A stretch of DNA of 64,000 bases. Origin: Leptospira sanjuanensis (GTDB lineage: Bacteria; Spirochaetota; Leptospiria; Leptospirales; Leptospiraceae). The translations under genes and the position numbers were made by a program. Numbering within the stretch: position 1 is the first letter of the stretch; the number at the start of each line of letters is the position of its first letter. The stretch lies in the NCBI RefSeq assembly GCF_022267375.1, contig NZ_JAIZBH010000001.1:2328501-2392500 (forward strand). Reading direction: 5' to 3'. The notes under the pieces are model-generated. The model ran no database searches, had not been told where the DNA came from, and was given only the letters and a program-made list of their open reading frames with translations. This document shows, in pieces, positions 40,208 to 51,459 of this stretch.

Positions 40208-41347
40208 TTAGTCCTTCCATCCTGTAAAATGCATTCGGAGAAAAAATCCGTTCTCCGCTTGAAAGAAAAGTTTTGCATGAAGCTGCATGGAAAGCATGTC
40301 GATGAGCTTGAGTCCTAACCCGCTTTGTTTATTTTGCGCCTGATTCAGATTGAATCCGGTTCCCGTGTCCCGGTATTCCAATTCCACGCAGCCGTCCGAG
40401 TTTTTCAGATCCAGAAAAATTTCTCCGCGTTCCTGATCGCCGAAGGCGTATTTTAAGGAATTGGTAAGAAGTTCGTTGAGAATCAGTCCGATCGGAATCG
40501 CACGGTCGATGGAGATATAGAAAGAATTTTCCAAGTTGTGGAAGCGAATTTTTCCGGCCTGCCCATACACGGAAAGAAGATTGGAGGAAAGAGAAAAACA
40601 ATAACTCTTCAGATCCACCTTTGCGAGATTATCCGAACGGTAAAGTTCCTCGTGAACCAAGGCCATGGACTTGACTCGAAGTTCGCATTCGCGGAGCACC
40701 TTTTGCAGATACGGGTCCTCCTTAAATTCGGAATGAAGACTCAGAAGACTCGAAACGATCTGAAGATTGTTTTTGACTCGATGATGAATCTCCTGCAGCA
40801 TCAGTTCCTTTTCCTTCAAGGATTCCTGCATGCGTTTCTGAGTGAGATTTCTTTCGGTCACGTCGTGTATGATCGAATACAAGTGAATTCTTCCGTTGAT
40901 CGAAATCGGTCCGGAAAACACTTCCACGTCGCGAAGTTCCCCCGATTTTAAACGATGAATGAAATTGAAATACAATCGATTTTCGGAGCTGGCTTTGAGC
41001 ATTTCCGTTTTCACTTCTTCCGGACCGAGAATATTCACGTCGCTGATTTTTAGATTGAGAAATTCCTCGCGGGAATATCCGTAAAATTCGAGAGCCGAAT
41101 CGCTCACGTTCACGAGTCTTCCCGTCTCCACATCGATGATGAGTTTGATCGCCAGATTCTTATGAAAGATCTGAAAGAATTGTTCCTCCAATCTTTGTGT
41201 AACTTGGGAATCGGAATCTTCCGGCGAAGAATTTGCGTTTGGCGGATTCATACGAACAGAACCCATAGGATTGCCGAAATCTACAAAACTGTAAATGAAA
41301 TTTACGGTGTTTGAAAGGAGGAATCCGGCTTTGTCAAAAAATTTCAC
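40208..41347 (-). CDS. PAS HisKA_2 histidine kinase
   Basis: The 379-residue protein has a PAS domain at about residues 55-170 (GRLVNVSDSALEFYGYSREEFLNLKISDVN is its core, shown in part). The HisKA_2 H-box is [21 protein letters not shown] near 190. The HATPase has NELLTNSLKYAFG, DTGTGFNLN and GLGLKLIDML. A GTG at 41347 is supported by AAGGGA 8 bases upstream; ATG codons at 41266 and 41251 lack a ribosome site but would give a start closer to the PAS domain. No receiver partner is adjacent. Confidence 0.88.
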   Translation of the reverse strand: MKFFDKAGFLLSNTVNFIYSFVDFGNPMGSVRMNPPNANSSPEDSDSQVTQRLEEQFFQIFHKNLAIKLIIDVETGRLVNVSDSALEFYGYSREEFLNLKISDVNILGPEEVKTEMLKASSENRLYFNFIHRLKSGELRDVEVFSGPISINGRIHLYSIIHDVTERNLTQKRMQESLKEKELMLQEIHHRVKNNLQIVSSLLSLHSEFKEDPYLQKVLRECELRVKSMALVHEELYRSDNLAKVDLKSYCFSLSSNLLSVYGQAGKIRFHNLENSFYISIDRAIPIGLILNELLTNSLKYAFGDQERGEIFLDLKNSDGCVELEYRDTGTGFNLNQAQNKQSGLGLKLIDMLSMQLHAKLFFQAENGFFLRMHFTGWKD

Positions 41348-41486
41348 CGCAAGATTCCCTTTTAGAAAGAGGTTCTTATTTTCGGATTTTATTTGAATCG
41401 TTCAAAAAAAATGATTTGCTCTCCCGAAAGCCGGGTCCGAACTTGCAAGAAGTTGAAAAATTATAGCGATTGCTACAGGAAATTTT

Positions 41487-42713
41487 ATGGAATTTTTAGC
41501 GGAAAACAAGGAATTGATCGGGATTCTCATGATGCCCGTTACCTACGGGTTTGTCGGCTGGTTTACGAACGTGGTCGCTTTGAAAATGACCTTTTACCCG
41601 TTGGAGTTTGTAGGAATTCCTCCGTATTTGGGTTGGCAGGGAATCGTTCCTAAAAAGTCCCAAAAACTCGCCTTAAAATCGGTCAATATCATGACCGAAC
41701 GTTTGATCAAGGTCGAGGACTTCTTTTCCAAGGTCGATCCGGATCAGTTGGAAAAGGAATTTCAACCCGTTCTCGACGGGCTCGTTCCCGAAGCGACCCG
41801 CGAAATCGTTCATCATATCAATCCTTCCCTGCGTTCCCGATTGGAAGGGGACGAAGAAGCGAGAATCATCTCCGGTGTTCAGAAAAAGAGCGAACATACG
41901 GTTAAGAATATTATGATACAGGTAAAGGAGAACGTCTCGAGCGTTTTCAACTTCCGCTCCCTGGTTCTGCGCAAACTGACCGGACCGAACGTAAAACGAA
42001 TCGTGGATATTTTTCAGGAAGTCGGCTCGAAAGAATTCAAATTCATCGAACAATGCGGCTGGTATTTAGGAGGTGCGATGGGAATTCTCCAGGCTCTCGC
42101 TTGGAATCTGTTCCCATATTGGTGGACCTTGCCGATCCAGGGAGTCGTGGTCGGTTACATCACGAACTGGGTCGCTCTTACGATGATCTTTCGCCCCCTC
42201 TATGAAAAGAAGATGGGACCGATCCGGTATCAAGGACTCTTTTTAAAGCGACAAGAAGACGTTTCCAAAAAATATTCGAACGTGTTTGCGACGCAAGTGT
42301 TGACCGCGAGAAACGTCCTCGAAGAGATTCTTTACAAACGTGCGGCTCGTTCGCTCGTCGAAACCATCCAAACCGAAACGGAAGAAGCCGCAAAACGTCT
42401 TCATCTCAACGGAGGATTGGATTCCGAAACGAGCAACGAGAACTCCGAATTCGAAACCACAAAGAAGGAAGTCATCGCGAAGATTTCCGAAACTCTCGCG
42501 AATAGTTCGAACAAGCTCGAAACGTATATGGGAAGAGCGATGTCCATCGAGAACAATATGTTCAAACGAATGAAGGATCTTCCTCCGGAAGAATTCGAAC
42601 CGATTCTCCGTTCCGCGTTTCAAGAAGACGAATACGTTCTTATCCTCATCGGATCGGTGTTAGGCGCCGTCGTCGGTTTGATTCAAGGGCTTTATATGCT
42701 CTACATCTCTTAA
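41487..42713 (+). CDS. DUF445 family membrane protein with duplicated motif
   Basis: The 408-residue protein has membrane helices near both ends and in the middle (about residues 10-35, 200-235 and 385-405) and a charged helical region. The DUF445 motif TNVVALKMTFYPLEFVGIPP occurs at about 26-45, and a second copy, ITNWVALTMIFRPL, at about 225-245, each followed by a G-x-KK/KR stretch. This suggests internal duplication. Function is unknown (YheB-like proteins). The ribosome site is AGGA. It leads a three-gene rightward operon. Confidence 0.8.
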   Translation: MEFLAENKELIGILMMPVTYGFVGWFTNVVALKMTFYPLEFVGIPPYLGWQGIVPKKSQKLALKSVNIMTERLIKVEDFFSKVDPDQLEKEFQPVLDGLVPEATREIVHHINPSLRSRLEGDEEARIISGVQKKSEHTVKNIMIQVKENVSSVFNFRSLVLRKLTGPNVKRIVDIFQEVGSKEFKFIEQCGWYLGGAMGILQALAWNLFPYWWTLPIQGVVVGYITNWVALTMIFRPLYEKKMGPIRYQGLFLKRQEDVSKKYSNVFATQVLTARNVLEEILYKRAARSLVETIQTETEEAAKRLHLNGGLDSETSNENSEFETTKKEVIAKISETLANSSNKLETYMGRAMSIENNMFKRMKDLPPEEFEPILRSAFQEDEYVLILIGSVLGAVVGLIQGLYMLYIS

Positions 42714-42720
42714 TACGAAT

Positions 42721-43026
42721 ATGAAATCGATTCGATTAGCGGAAGATTCTCCCGAACACTTTTTGAAAAAAGTTCAGAAGGCGCTCAGCGGAAAGGAACT
42801 CGGTAAGATCGTCAGTTTTCAACTCGAAGAGGAAAAACTTACGATCCGTTTTGCGGGTTTGGGAGAATCGAGAATCTGGTACTCCATCCGAAAATCACAA
42901 ACAGGTTACGAAGCGGTCAAACTCAAGGAGAAGATCGCGTTCACTCATATCGCCTTTCGTTCCGGAATCGAATCGGAGTTAAGAAGCTTGATGGAAAGAT
43001 TCGGAGCGGAAATAACGGACGAATGA
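42721..43026 (+). CDS. Small hypothetical protein between DUF445 and a hydrolase
   Basis: The 101-residue cytoplasmic protein is not recognised. It has an N-terminal helix (EDSPEHFLKKVQKALSGKEL), a beta-rich centre (IVSFQLEEEKLTIRFAGLGE) and a C-terminal helix. It starts 7 bases after the DUF445 stop and its stop overlaps the next start in an ATGA, so it is translated as part of the operon. It has no signal peptide. Confidence 0.7.
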   Translation: MKSIRLAEDSPEHFLKKVQKALSGKELGKIVSFQLEEEKLTIRFAGLGESRIWYSIRKSQTGYEAVKLKEKIAFTHIAFRSGIESELRSLMERFGAEITDE

Positions 43027-44027
43027 AGAATTCCGTATCCGCTTCCCATCAGCGATCGATTTCAAAAGCGTTACAAATCCCGATCGGAAACGGAGAACAC
43101 TTGGCAGCCGAAATTTACGGCAAATTCCCTCTTCCCAAAAATTCTCCCGCACCGGTGATCTGCATTCACGGGTTGACCGGAAATCTCAAAAACTTCGCGC
43201 CTCTCGCACGCGATCTCGTCAAACAAGGGTTAACCGTAATCGCATACGATTTGAAAGGAAGGGGAAAATCCTCCAAACCTCGTTCGCAATATTCTCACGA
43301 ATCGCATGCGGACGATCTAAAGTCGATGTTGGATTTTTTAAAAATCGAAAAAGCCAATCTTCTCGCGCATTCGCTCGGTTGTTGGATTTCTCTTGCCTTC
43401 GGAAAGAAGTTTCCGAATCGAACCGGAAAACTTTGTCTGATCGACGGAGGCGGACAACTTTCCTTAAAACGAAAACTTTCCAATCTTCTGATGATTCAGG
43501 AATCTCTAAAACGTCTCGGAAGAATCTTTCCGTCACGGGAAACGTATCTACAACTCGCAAAAAAATCTCCGATTTTGGGATCTTGGAACGAGGACGTGGA
43601 AACCTTTTTGAACTACGAATTGGAAGATGTGAACGGAAGCGGAAACGGACAATCCGGTTTTCAATGCAGCATACCGAAGTATGTGATCGATTCCGAACTT
43701 TCCAGTATGGGAGGCGCGATGAATCCATGGGAAATTCCGATTCGTTTATTCAAGAATCCGATCGCAAGTTTTCGAACATTCAAAAAAGCGAAAGTGCTTC
43801 CCTACTCTCAAATCGTTTCTCCCGTGCTCGTGATTCGCGCGGGCAAACCGAATTTCAAAAAAGGAGACGAACTCCTTCCGGATACGGCGATCGCCGTCTT
43901 TCAAAAAGAATTCAAATGTTCCGTCTTTCTGACTCTTCCGGACAAAAATCATTACGAAGCCATCCTTACTCCCGATCTCAAACGGGACGAGACCATCGCC
44001 TGGTTTTTTTGCACTTTCAGAGGCTAA
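43023..44027 (+). CDS. Alpha/beta hydrolase (Ser nucleophile)
   Basis: The 334-residue cytoplasmic protein has VICIHGLTGNLKNFAPLA, YDLKGRGKSSKP and the nucleophile elbow LLAHSLGCWISLAF (Ser). A lid insertion covers about 150-240, and the His lies in DKNHYEAIL. The acid residue probably lies near RAGKPNFKKGDE. The substrate is unknown. It ends the DUF445 operon and is convergent with pgsW (29-base gap). Confidence 0.85.
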   Translation: MKNSVSASHQRSISKALQIPIGNGEHLAAEIYGKFPLPKNSPAPVICIHGLTGNLKNFAPLARDLVKQGLTVIAYDLKGRGKSSKPRSQYSHESHADDLKSMLDFLKIEKANLLAHSLGCWISLAFGKKFPNRTGKLCLIDGGGQLSLKRKLSNLLMIQESLKRLGRIFPSRETYLQLAKKSPILGSWNEDVETFLNYELEDVNGSGNGQSGFQCSIPKYVIDSELSSMGGAMNPWEIPIRLFKNPIASFRTFKKAKVLPYSQIVSPVLVIRAGKPNFKKGDELLPDTAIAVFQKEFKCSVFLTLPDKNHYEAILTPDLKRDETIAWFFCTFRG

Positions 44028-44056
44028 ATTTCCCGATCGAAATCGAGATCGGAGCG

Positions 44057-45172
44057 TTATAGAAAGATTTGATTCTCTTCTTTGGAGCCGGGAAGCGAAA
44101 TCCACGTCGAAGTTTTCCAGATCAAAGCCGACAAAAAAAGCAAAAGTAAACCCGCCCGGATCCGATCGTATTTTTTCGGAAAGATAAGATCGGAAGTTCC
44201 CGGTTTCGGAACCGATCCGCGCTCGTATTTCATCTTGGATTGACTCGCAATCTTTTCAATCCCGCCGACGTGCAGCACCGGAATCTTTCGTTCCAAAAAA
44301 AGTTTCAAAACGGAATCGGGAAGTTCCGAAACTTCTTCTTCATTCACCACGATTCCTTTCGGAATTTTCTTTTTGCCGAGACTGGTTCCGGAGGAAACGG
44401 TCCCTCCTCCGATATTCACATACAATGCCGGGTTCGATTTTCCGTAGATTTTCATGCGTTTGTCGAGAGAATCCTGGAAGGAATCGGAGGACAAATACGA
44501 ATATCCGTTTTTGCGGATCGAAAAAAGAATCGAGTCTCGCCCTTCTTTTCCGATTCCGATTCCCGAATCGGAAATTCCTCCCGTCGACATATAAATCGAT
44601 TTTTGGAATATACTGTTTTTCTGATAGAGTTCGTTTTCCAGATCGGGCCAGAGAAATCCGATTCGATTGGAGCCGTACTGGGAGGAAGAGACGCTTGCAA
44701 TCGAAACGACCTTCAGTCCCATCGTATCGGCCGCGATCCAAAACGAAATATTGAGAGCGGGAAAAGAGCCGGACATTCCTACCGCAATCGTATCTCCTTT
44801 TTTTAGATTCGAATTGCGAAATTGTTCCAGAAACCAGGCCGTAAAATCGGGATGCACCGAGGCTTGTTTTGCGGAAAGTTTACCGGCGGAACTCGTAACG
44901 GGAGAAAGTTCCGGTCCGATCAAGGCGGAATCCGCCGGATCCAAGTTCGGATCGATCGCAAGATTTTGAGACAAAGCCTTTTCGCGAATTTTCTGAAACG
45001 CTTCGTATGTTCTCTGGCTTGCTTTATATTTGATCTCCGCATCGGCGACGGATACGGTAGTAGGAAAAAATTCGACCGTAAACAAACCGAGAACCGATCC
45101 GAATGCCAAAAGAAAAATTCCGATCGTAGACCGATCGACACGGGAATGAATCAACTCCTTTCGGTCTTTCAT
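44057..45172 (-). CDS. pgsW: Poly-gamma-glutamate system protein PgsW
   Basis: The 371-residue protein resembles the PgsW family of poly-gamma-glutamate loci: an N-terminal membrane helix (about 17-36), then SALIGPELSPVTSSAGKLSAKQASVHPDF, DTIAVGMSGSFPALNI (shown in parts), a long periplasmic domain and a C-terminal helix (about 343-362). The family role in polymer export or assembly is not settled. I chose the ATG at 45172 because it overlaps the pgsC stop as ATGA; longer frames run into pgsC. It is the last gene of the leftward pgs group. Confidence 0.82.
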   Translation of the reverse strand: MKDRKELIHSRVDRSTIGIFLLAFGSVLGLFTVEFFPTTVSVADAEIKYKASQRTYEAFQKIREKALSQNLAIDPNLDPADSALIGPELSPVTSSAGKLSAKQASVHPDFTAWFLEQFRNSNLKKGDTIAVGMSGSFPALNISFWIAADTMGLKVVSIASVSSSQYGSNRIGFLWPDLENELYQKNSIFQKSIYMSTGGISDSGIGIGKEGRDSILFSIRKNGYSYLSSDSFQDSLDKRMKIYGKSNPALYVNIGGGTVSSGTSLGKKKIPKGIVVNEEEVSELPDSVLKLFLERKIPVLHVGGIEKIASQSKMKYERGSVPKPGTSDLIFPKKYDRIRAGLLLLFLSALIWKTSTWISLPGSKEENQIFL

Positions 45173-45627
45173 CCGCGAATCTCCTCTCCGAACGCGAGGA
45201 TCAAAAACAAACGCACCAAAACGGAAGCCGTCAAAGTTGCACAAGCCGTTCGAAACACTCCTTGTTTTTCCGAAGAAAGGACGATCAGACCGGGAACAAT
45301 ATGGCCGATCGCCCCGGATTCAAATTCCATTGTATTCGAGAAATAGAATGTAGAAATGAAGTCCGAAAAAAGAGAAAACAAAATCGAAAGCAATAGGATA
45401 AAAACCGTTTTTCTCTGACCGAAACTCAGAAAGAACGATTCGGAAAGTCGATAGACGACCAGCGTCAAAATAGAACTTAAAAACAGAGGAATCAAAACCC
45501 AGGGACGATCCAAATACAACGCGATATAACCGGGAACCACCCATCCGCCCGGATGCAGTCCCGTTTTTTCCCAAAGCAAAAAACCGAATAAAATTCCGAT
45601 TCCGATGGATACGGTTACGAGTTCCAT
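45169..45627 (-). CDS. pgsC: Poly-gamma-glutamate biosynthesis protein PgsC (CapC)
   Basis: The 152-residue polytopic membrane protein matches PgsC/CapC: the motif GLHPGGWVVPGYIALYLDRP near residue 24, IGHIVPGLIVLSSEKQG near residue 107, and about four or five membrane helices. With PgsB it forms the membrane-bound synthase that polymerises glutamate. Its ATG overlaps the end of pgsB by 13 bases and its stop overlaps pgsW by 4, so the proteins are translationally coupled. Confidence 0.9.
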   Translation of the reverse strand: MELVTVSIGIGILFGFLLWEKTGLHPGGWVVPGYIALYLDRPWVLIPLFLSSILTLVVYRLSESFFLSFGQRKTVFILLLSILFSLFSDFISTFYFSNTMEFESGAIGHIVPGLIVLSSEKQGVFRTACATLTASVLVRLFLILAFGEEIRG

Positions 45628-46775
45628 TCTTTCCCCTGAAACGAAACGAGATTATCCGCCGTCTCCTGCATCCAAATTCTTCCCTTGCCTTGATAGTTTC
45701 CCGCTCCGATCCAGAGATTTGCGTCCGACGCGACGTTCCGCGGTTCTAAAATCAAGGCTGCGTTTCCTCGATACCTGGATCGAAACAAGGAAAACCAAGG
45801 ACCCCAAAAAAGAATCTCTTTGATTTCCGCTCGTTTGGAAAATAAATTTGCAAATTCGACGGTACGGAACGGTCTTTCCCGTTTCGAATTGAATACAACT
45901 ACAACGGAACCGCCGGCCGACGTCGCAAGTTGCGCTTTTAAGATTTGTTCCCAAGAGATCGTATCGTTGGCCGCAAAAGCGAAGACAAAGGTTTTTATTT
46001 GTTCTTCGAGTTCGATCGTTTGAACGCGCAATGCTCCCGGATCCGGGGCACAACTTGCGATTCCTTTTACGATCGCCTCAGCGGTTACGCCTAACGTTTC
46101 ACAAAGTCGGATCGCGATTTCGACATTCTCTCGATGTTCCGGATAACGCATTGTCAGCAATGCGGCGTCGATCTGATCCGAAGTAAACGAGGAATCCGCA
46201 TTCAAGACCGAGGTTCGATTTTGCTCCGCGCTCCTCCGTAAAATTTCGTTTTGTTCCAGATTCTTTCCAACGATAAGAACGCCGTCCTTGGGAATCGTAT
46301 GCGCAAACGAACGCAAGGCGGTTTCCTCCGTATCGATCCATTCTCCGTGATCGTTTCGAACGTTCGCGATCACGGCATGTGTAGCGGAAATCAAAATGTC
46401 TTCGGATTCTTTTTGATACTTCGGTTGAACGGCCATACATTCCATCACAACCGCGTCCGCGCATTTCCGCGCGGCAAACCGCAAAAAGGATTTTTGTTCC
46501 GAAATGGAGATCTTATTTCGAAAGATCCGTCGTTCGCTACGATCCGGAAATAACAAACTCGCGGCCGAGCCGGTCGCCTTTGAATAAACGTTCCAACCCG
46601 CTTCGACAAAAATCGAATGCGCCAATCTCGTAATCGAGGATTTCCCCCTGGTTCCGTTGATATGAATTCGAATCGGAATTCGTTTTTGAATCGAAAGATG
46701 ATTTCTTTTTTCGATCCAAAGGGCGGCGCAGAAACTCAAAAAGATAAGGCTGAAAATCGCGATCGCAAAGGGCAT
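45615..46775 (-). CDS. pgsB: Poly-gamma-glutamate synthase PgsB (CapB)
   Basis: The 386-residue protein has an N-terminal membrane helix (about 3-20). A Mur-ligase-type ATP site INGTRGKSSITRLAHS covers about 39-54, with ECMAVQPKYQKESEDI, ANVRNDHGEW and a dead-end Gly/Asn-rich C-terminal region further on. PgsB forms gamma-amide bonds between glutamates using ATP, at the inner membrane with PgsC. I chose the ATG at 46775, 7 bases after the SpoIIE-type gene stop; a frame extending to 46937 overlaps that gene and is less likely. No pgsA (capA) is adjacent. Confidence 0.9.
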   Translation of the reverse strand: MPFAIAIFSLIFLSFCAALWIEKRNHLSIQKRIPIRIHINGTRGKSSITRLAHSIFVEAGWNVYSKATGSAASLLFPDRSERRIFRNKISISEQKSFLRFAARKCADAVVMECMAVQPKYQKESEDILISATHAVIANVRNDHGEWIDTEETALRSFAHTIPKDGVLIVGKNLEQNEILRRSAEQNRTSVLNADSSFTSDQIDAALLTMRYPEHRENVEIAIRLCETLGVTAEAIVKGIASCAPDPGALRVQTIELEEQIKTFVFAFAANDTISWEQILKAQLATSAGGSVVVVFNSKRERPFRTVEFANLFSKRAEIKEILFWGPWFSLFRSRYRGNAALILEPRNVASDANLWIGAGNYQGKGRIWMQETADNLVSFQGKEWNS

Positions 46776-46782
46776 AATAAAG

Positions 46783-48045
<1,263 letters not shown>

Positions 48046-48111
48046 GGCTGGATTGGAGTTTAAAGAGAGTCTATTAGAATGTCGTGATTCTCCCCTAAAG
48101 TCAAGGATCTT

Positions 48112-49233
48112 TCAGAAAGATTCCGGTAGATCCACGTAAAAGCGGGTGGTTCCGTCCACGCATTCGAAAGAGAGATCTCCTCCCATTTCGCGGACGAGGT
48201 TGTAAGAAACGGTCAAACCGAGTCCGGTTCCTTTGCCGATTTCCTTTGTGGTATAAAACGGATCAAAGAGTTTGTGTCTGTTCTCTTCGGAGATTCCCGG
48301 TCCCGTATCCTCGATGACGGTTCGAACGAAACTCCGATCTCCCTTTTTGAACTTCTGCCAATAGACGGTGATGGTTTTTGCTTTTGCGGAATCGGCGTTG
48401 CTTTCGATCGCGTCCTTTGCATTGGTCAAAAGATTCAGGTAAACCTGTCTCAGTCTTCCGGCGGAACAAACAGCGTAGATGGGAATGTCGAGCGTAGGAG
48501 CGACGGTTTCGATTCCGGCTTTTCGGAAGCCGTTCTTTAACAGACCGAAGGTGGAACAGAAAACGGTGGTCAGATCGTGGACCTTCGCTTCTTCCTTTTC
48601 CAAACGTGTGAAGGTGAGCATGTCTTTGACGATTTCGGAAATTCGATTGCTTTCCTGCAGAATGATTCCCGCGTATTTGCGGAGCGGGTTTCCGGTTTCG
48701 ATTCCGTTGAAGACCATTTCCGCGTAATTGATGACGCCCATCAAAGGATTGTTGATTTCGTGCGCGACCCCTGCGGAAAGAGTTCCGATCGCTTCCAACT
48801 TCTGTTTTTGAACCCAAGAATCGGCGGGTTTTTCCAAATCGTTTCCGAAACTCGATCCCACAGCGGCATCGTAACGTAGAAAGGGTCGCTCCTGAAACTG
48901 AGGAGATTCTAAGTATGCGAAAATCTGCAACTCTTCCGGATCGAACGCGAAGGAAACCATGAATTCTTTTTTGAATCCGTGTTTGGTGAGAATGAAAACG
49001 GAATACGCCGGAGATTCATCCAAAACGTTGGTGGAAGGCCACAAAGACGGGTCACAGAGATTCGGTTTAGCGGTTTTGAATTCACAGATTCGGTTCCAGT
49101 ATTCGATTCCCTCGAGTTCCGATTTGGAATAGCCGAAGGTACGGGAAAATGCCGTGTTGACGTTTCGGATGAGAAGCGTCGGCTCTAAAATGCAGGCCGG
49201 TACCGGGGAATGTTCGAAGAAGTTGTAAGACAT
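48112..49233 (-). CDS. PAS histidine kinase
   Basis: The 373-residue soluble kinase has a PAS domain (about 1-115). The H-box GVAHEINNPLMGVINYAEM lies near 155, and the HATPase has LLTNAKDAIES, DTGPGISEEN and GTGLGLTVSYNLV. Length and order are typical of NtrB-like kinases. It lies 66 bases upstream of the SpoIIE-type gene on the same strand, and may belong to the same transcription unit as the pgs genes. No receiver is adjacent. Confidence 0.9.
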   Translation of the reverse strand: MSYNFFEHSPVPACILEPTLLIRNVNTAFSRTFGYSKSELEGIEYWNRICEFKTAKPNLCDPSLWPSTNVLDESPAYSVFILTKHGFKKEFMVSFAFDPEELQIFAYLESPQFQERPFLRYDAAVGSSFGNDLEKPADSWVQKQKLEAIGTLSAGVAHEINNPLMGVINYAEMVFNGIETGNPLRKYAGIILQESNRISEIVKDMLTFTRLEKEEAKVHDLTTVFCSTFGLLKNGFRKAGIETVAPTLDIPIYAVCSAGRLRQVYLNLLTNAKDAIESNADSAKAKTITVYWQKFKKGDRSFVRTVIEDTGPGISEENRHKLFDPFYTTKEIGKGTGLGLTVSYNLVREMGGDLSFECVDGTTRFYVDLPESF

Positions 49234-49352
49234 CCGGTTTTAAGCTATCACAGTGGGAAAAAGCCCCTCCAATCTATGATAGATTAGAACCGGAAAGCGT
49301 TTAGAATCTAACGTCAGAATCCGGTAAATTCTGTTTCAAAAGAATAGAATTC

Positions 49353-49738
49353 TCAGTACACTTTGAGTAATTCTACTTCAAAAATGAGAGTTGAATTCGG
49401 TGGAATCGCAGCCCCCGCTCCTCTCGAACCGTAACCGAGTTCGGGGGGAATGGTCAACTTGCGAATTCCGCCTTCCTTCATACCGCGAACCCCGCGATCC
49501 CATCCTTTGATGACTTCTCCCGCTCCGAGGTTGAACGTGAACGGAGTTCTTCTATCTCTGGAACTGTCGAACTTCTTTCCGTTTGTAAGAGTTCCCACAT
49601 AATGAACGGTCACATTCGAACCGGAGAAGGCTTCCTTCCCTGTTCCGACACGAATGTCCTTGATGACGAGATCTTCCGCGAAGCTCGGAGTCGACAGGGC
49701 GAACAAAATCGCTCCAATCCATAAAGTACGTACTGATT

Positions 49739-49742
<4 letters not shown>
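49353..49742 (-). CDS. FKBP-type peptidyl-prolyl isomerase, secreted
   Basis: The 129-residue precursor has a signal peptide (MKSVRTLWIGAILFALSTPSFA) and a complete FKBP domain: VTVHYVGTLTNGKKFDSSRDR, FNLGAGEVIKGWDRGVRGMKEG, LTIPPELGYGSRGAGAAIPP and LIFEVELLKV. It should fold proteins in the periplasm. Its ATG overlaps the stop of the RRM gene by 4 bases, coupling the two. Confidence 0.94.
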
Positions 49743-50122
<380 letters not shown>

Positions 50123-50253
50123 GGAATCAATTTGCAAAATCCAATTCTATTGAAAACCAAATTCCAAACCGCGAAAAACAAAACGAACGGGTTTGTGTTT
50201 CTCTCCCATTAAAGAAATTTCCAAAGAAAGGGGAATCCGGAATTCTGGGGCTT

Positions 50254-51300
50254 ATGGCCGATTTTTTTCAATTGAATCCAGGTGAAATTCTTACCTTAGT
50301 CGAAAAAGCGGGATACGAACCCTCCGGTCATTGTATGGCATTGAACAGTTTGGAGAATCGTGTGTTCGACCTGCGGCTCGAAGACGGTTCTCATATCATC
50401 TCCAAATTCTACCGTCCCGGACGATGGACCGACGAGCAGATTTTGGAAGAACACGAATTCCTTCGGGATTTGCAGGAAGCCGAAATCCCCGTTTGTTGTC
50501 CTTTGCTCTTTGAGGACGGAAGCAGCCTGGCTTCGTTTCAAGACGAGATCTATTATTCGTTTTGGCCTCGGGTCGGAGGAAGATCGCCGGACGAACTCAG
50601 TCCGGAAAATCTCCGGATTTTGGGAAGGCTTCTCGCGAGAATCCATAACGTCGGTCAGGCGAAACACTTCGAACATAGAATCTCGCTGGATTCTTTGACC
50701 TACGGAACTTATCCTTTGGAAACGCTGCTTCGAGGAGAATGGATTCCTTCGAGCTGCAAAAAAGAATACGCAGAAACCGCGAATCGAATTTTCGACCTCT
50801 TCCGGGAAAGGATCGAGTCGGTTCCGTTGCATCGAATCCACGGAGATTGTCATAAGGGAAATCTTCTCTTCGGAAAAGACGGCTGGTTCTTTGTGGACTT
50901 TGACGATTGTTTGAAAGGCCCGGCGGTTCAGGATTTTTGGATGCTTCTTTCCCGAGGCAAAGACGGTTTGGAAGAAAGAGAATATCTTCTTTCCGGCTAC
51001 AGAGAATTTCGGGACTTTGAAGAGCGTTGGTTTGATCTTATGGAAATTCTGCGCGCAATGCGTTTCGTACATTATTCAGCTTGGATTTCGAGCCGATTTA
51101 CGACCGATCCTTCGTTTCCGGTCGCCTTTCCTCATTTTGCGGGAAACGAATACTGGGAAAAAGAAACTTTGGAACTCAAAGAACAATACAAACTCATTCT
51201 GGATTCCTTAGGGGGGAAATATTTCTTTTCCGTTACAGATTCTCTTCCGGAGGAAGAAGAACTGACCAACAAAGATTTTTTTTGGGATTTGGAAGATTAA
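50254..51300 (+). CDS. srkA: SrkA-like (YihE/RdoA) stress-response kinase
   Basis: The 348-residue cytoplasmic protein belongs to the APH/choline-kinase-like superfamily: a nucleotide-binding lobe at the N-terminus (ENRVFDLRLEDGSHIISKFYRPGRW) and catalytic HRIHGDCHKGNLLF followed by VDFDDCLKGPAVQDFW near residue 195-225. The YihE family is a Ser/Thr kinase linked to the stress response and programmed cell death suppression in E. coli. Length fits the family. It stands alone between divergent neighbours. Confidence 0.88.
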   Translation: MADFFQLNPGEILTLVEKAGYEPSGHCMALNSLENRVFDLRLEDGSHIISKFYRPGRWTDEQILEEHEFLRDLQEAEIPVCCPLLFEDGSSLASFQDEIYYSFWPRVGGRSPDELSPENLRILGRLLARIHNVGQAKHFEHRISLDSLTYGTYPLETLLRGEWIPSSCKKEYAETANRIFDLFRERIESVPLHRIHGDCHKGNLLFGKDGWFFVDFDDCLKGPAVQDFWMLLSRGKDGLEEREYLLSGYREFRDFEERWFDLMEILRAMRFVHYSAWISSRFTTDPSFPVAFPHFAGNEYWEKETLELKEQYKLILDSLGGKYFFSVTDSLPEEEELTNKDFFWDLED

Positions 51301-51459
51301 CCGGTTGATTTTGTAACGGAAAAGTAATAATCACGGATGGGTTTCCGGCAAAATTTCAGTTGTCCGATGCCCCCGATCCAAAAGACTCAAAAGAACTCGA
51401 AACAAGAGTCGAAGCGAAAAAAACTGTAGATTCTACAAAACAATAAACGGAAGCGTTTC

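Noticed and set aside
41308..41397. AAAGGAGG followed by a TTG and a 22-codon frame, plus strand
   Set aside because: It overlaps the start of the kinase on the other strand, has a TTG start and no further support; the ribosome-site match is probably chance.
44033..44052. Six-base inverted repeat between the hydrolase and pgsW
   Set aside because: It is short, without a T-run, and expected by chance in this GATC-rich DNA.
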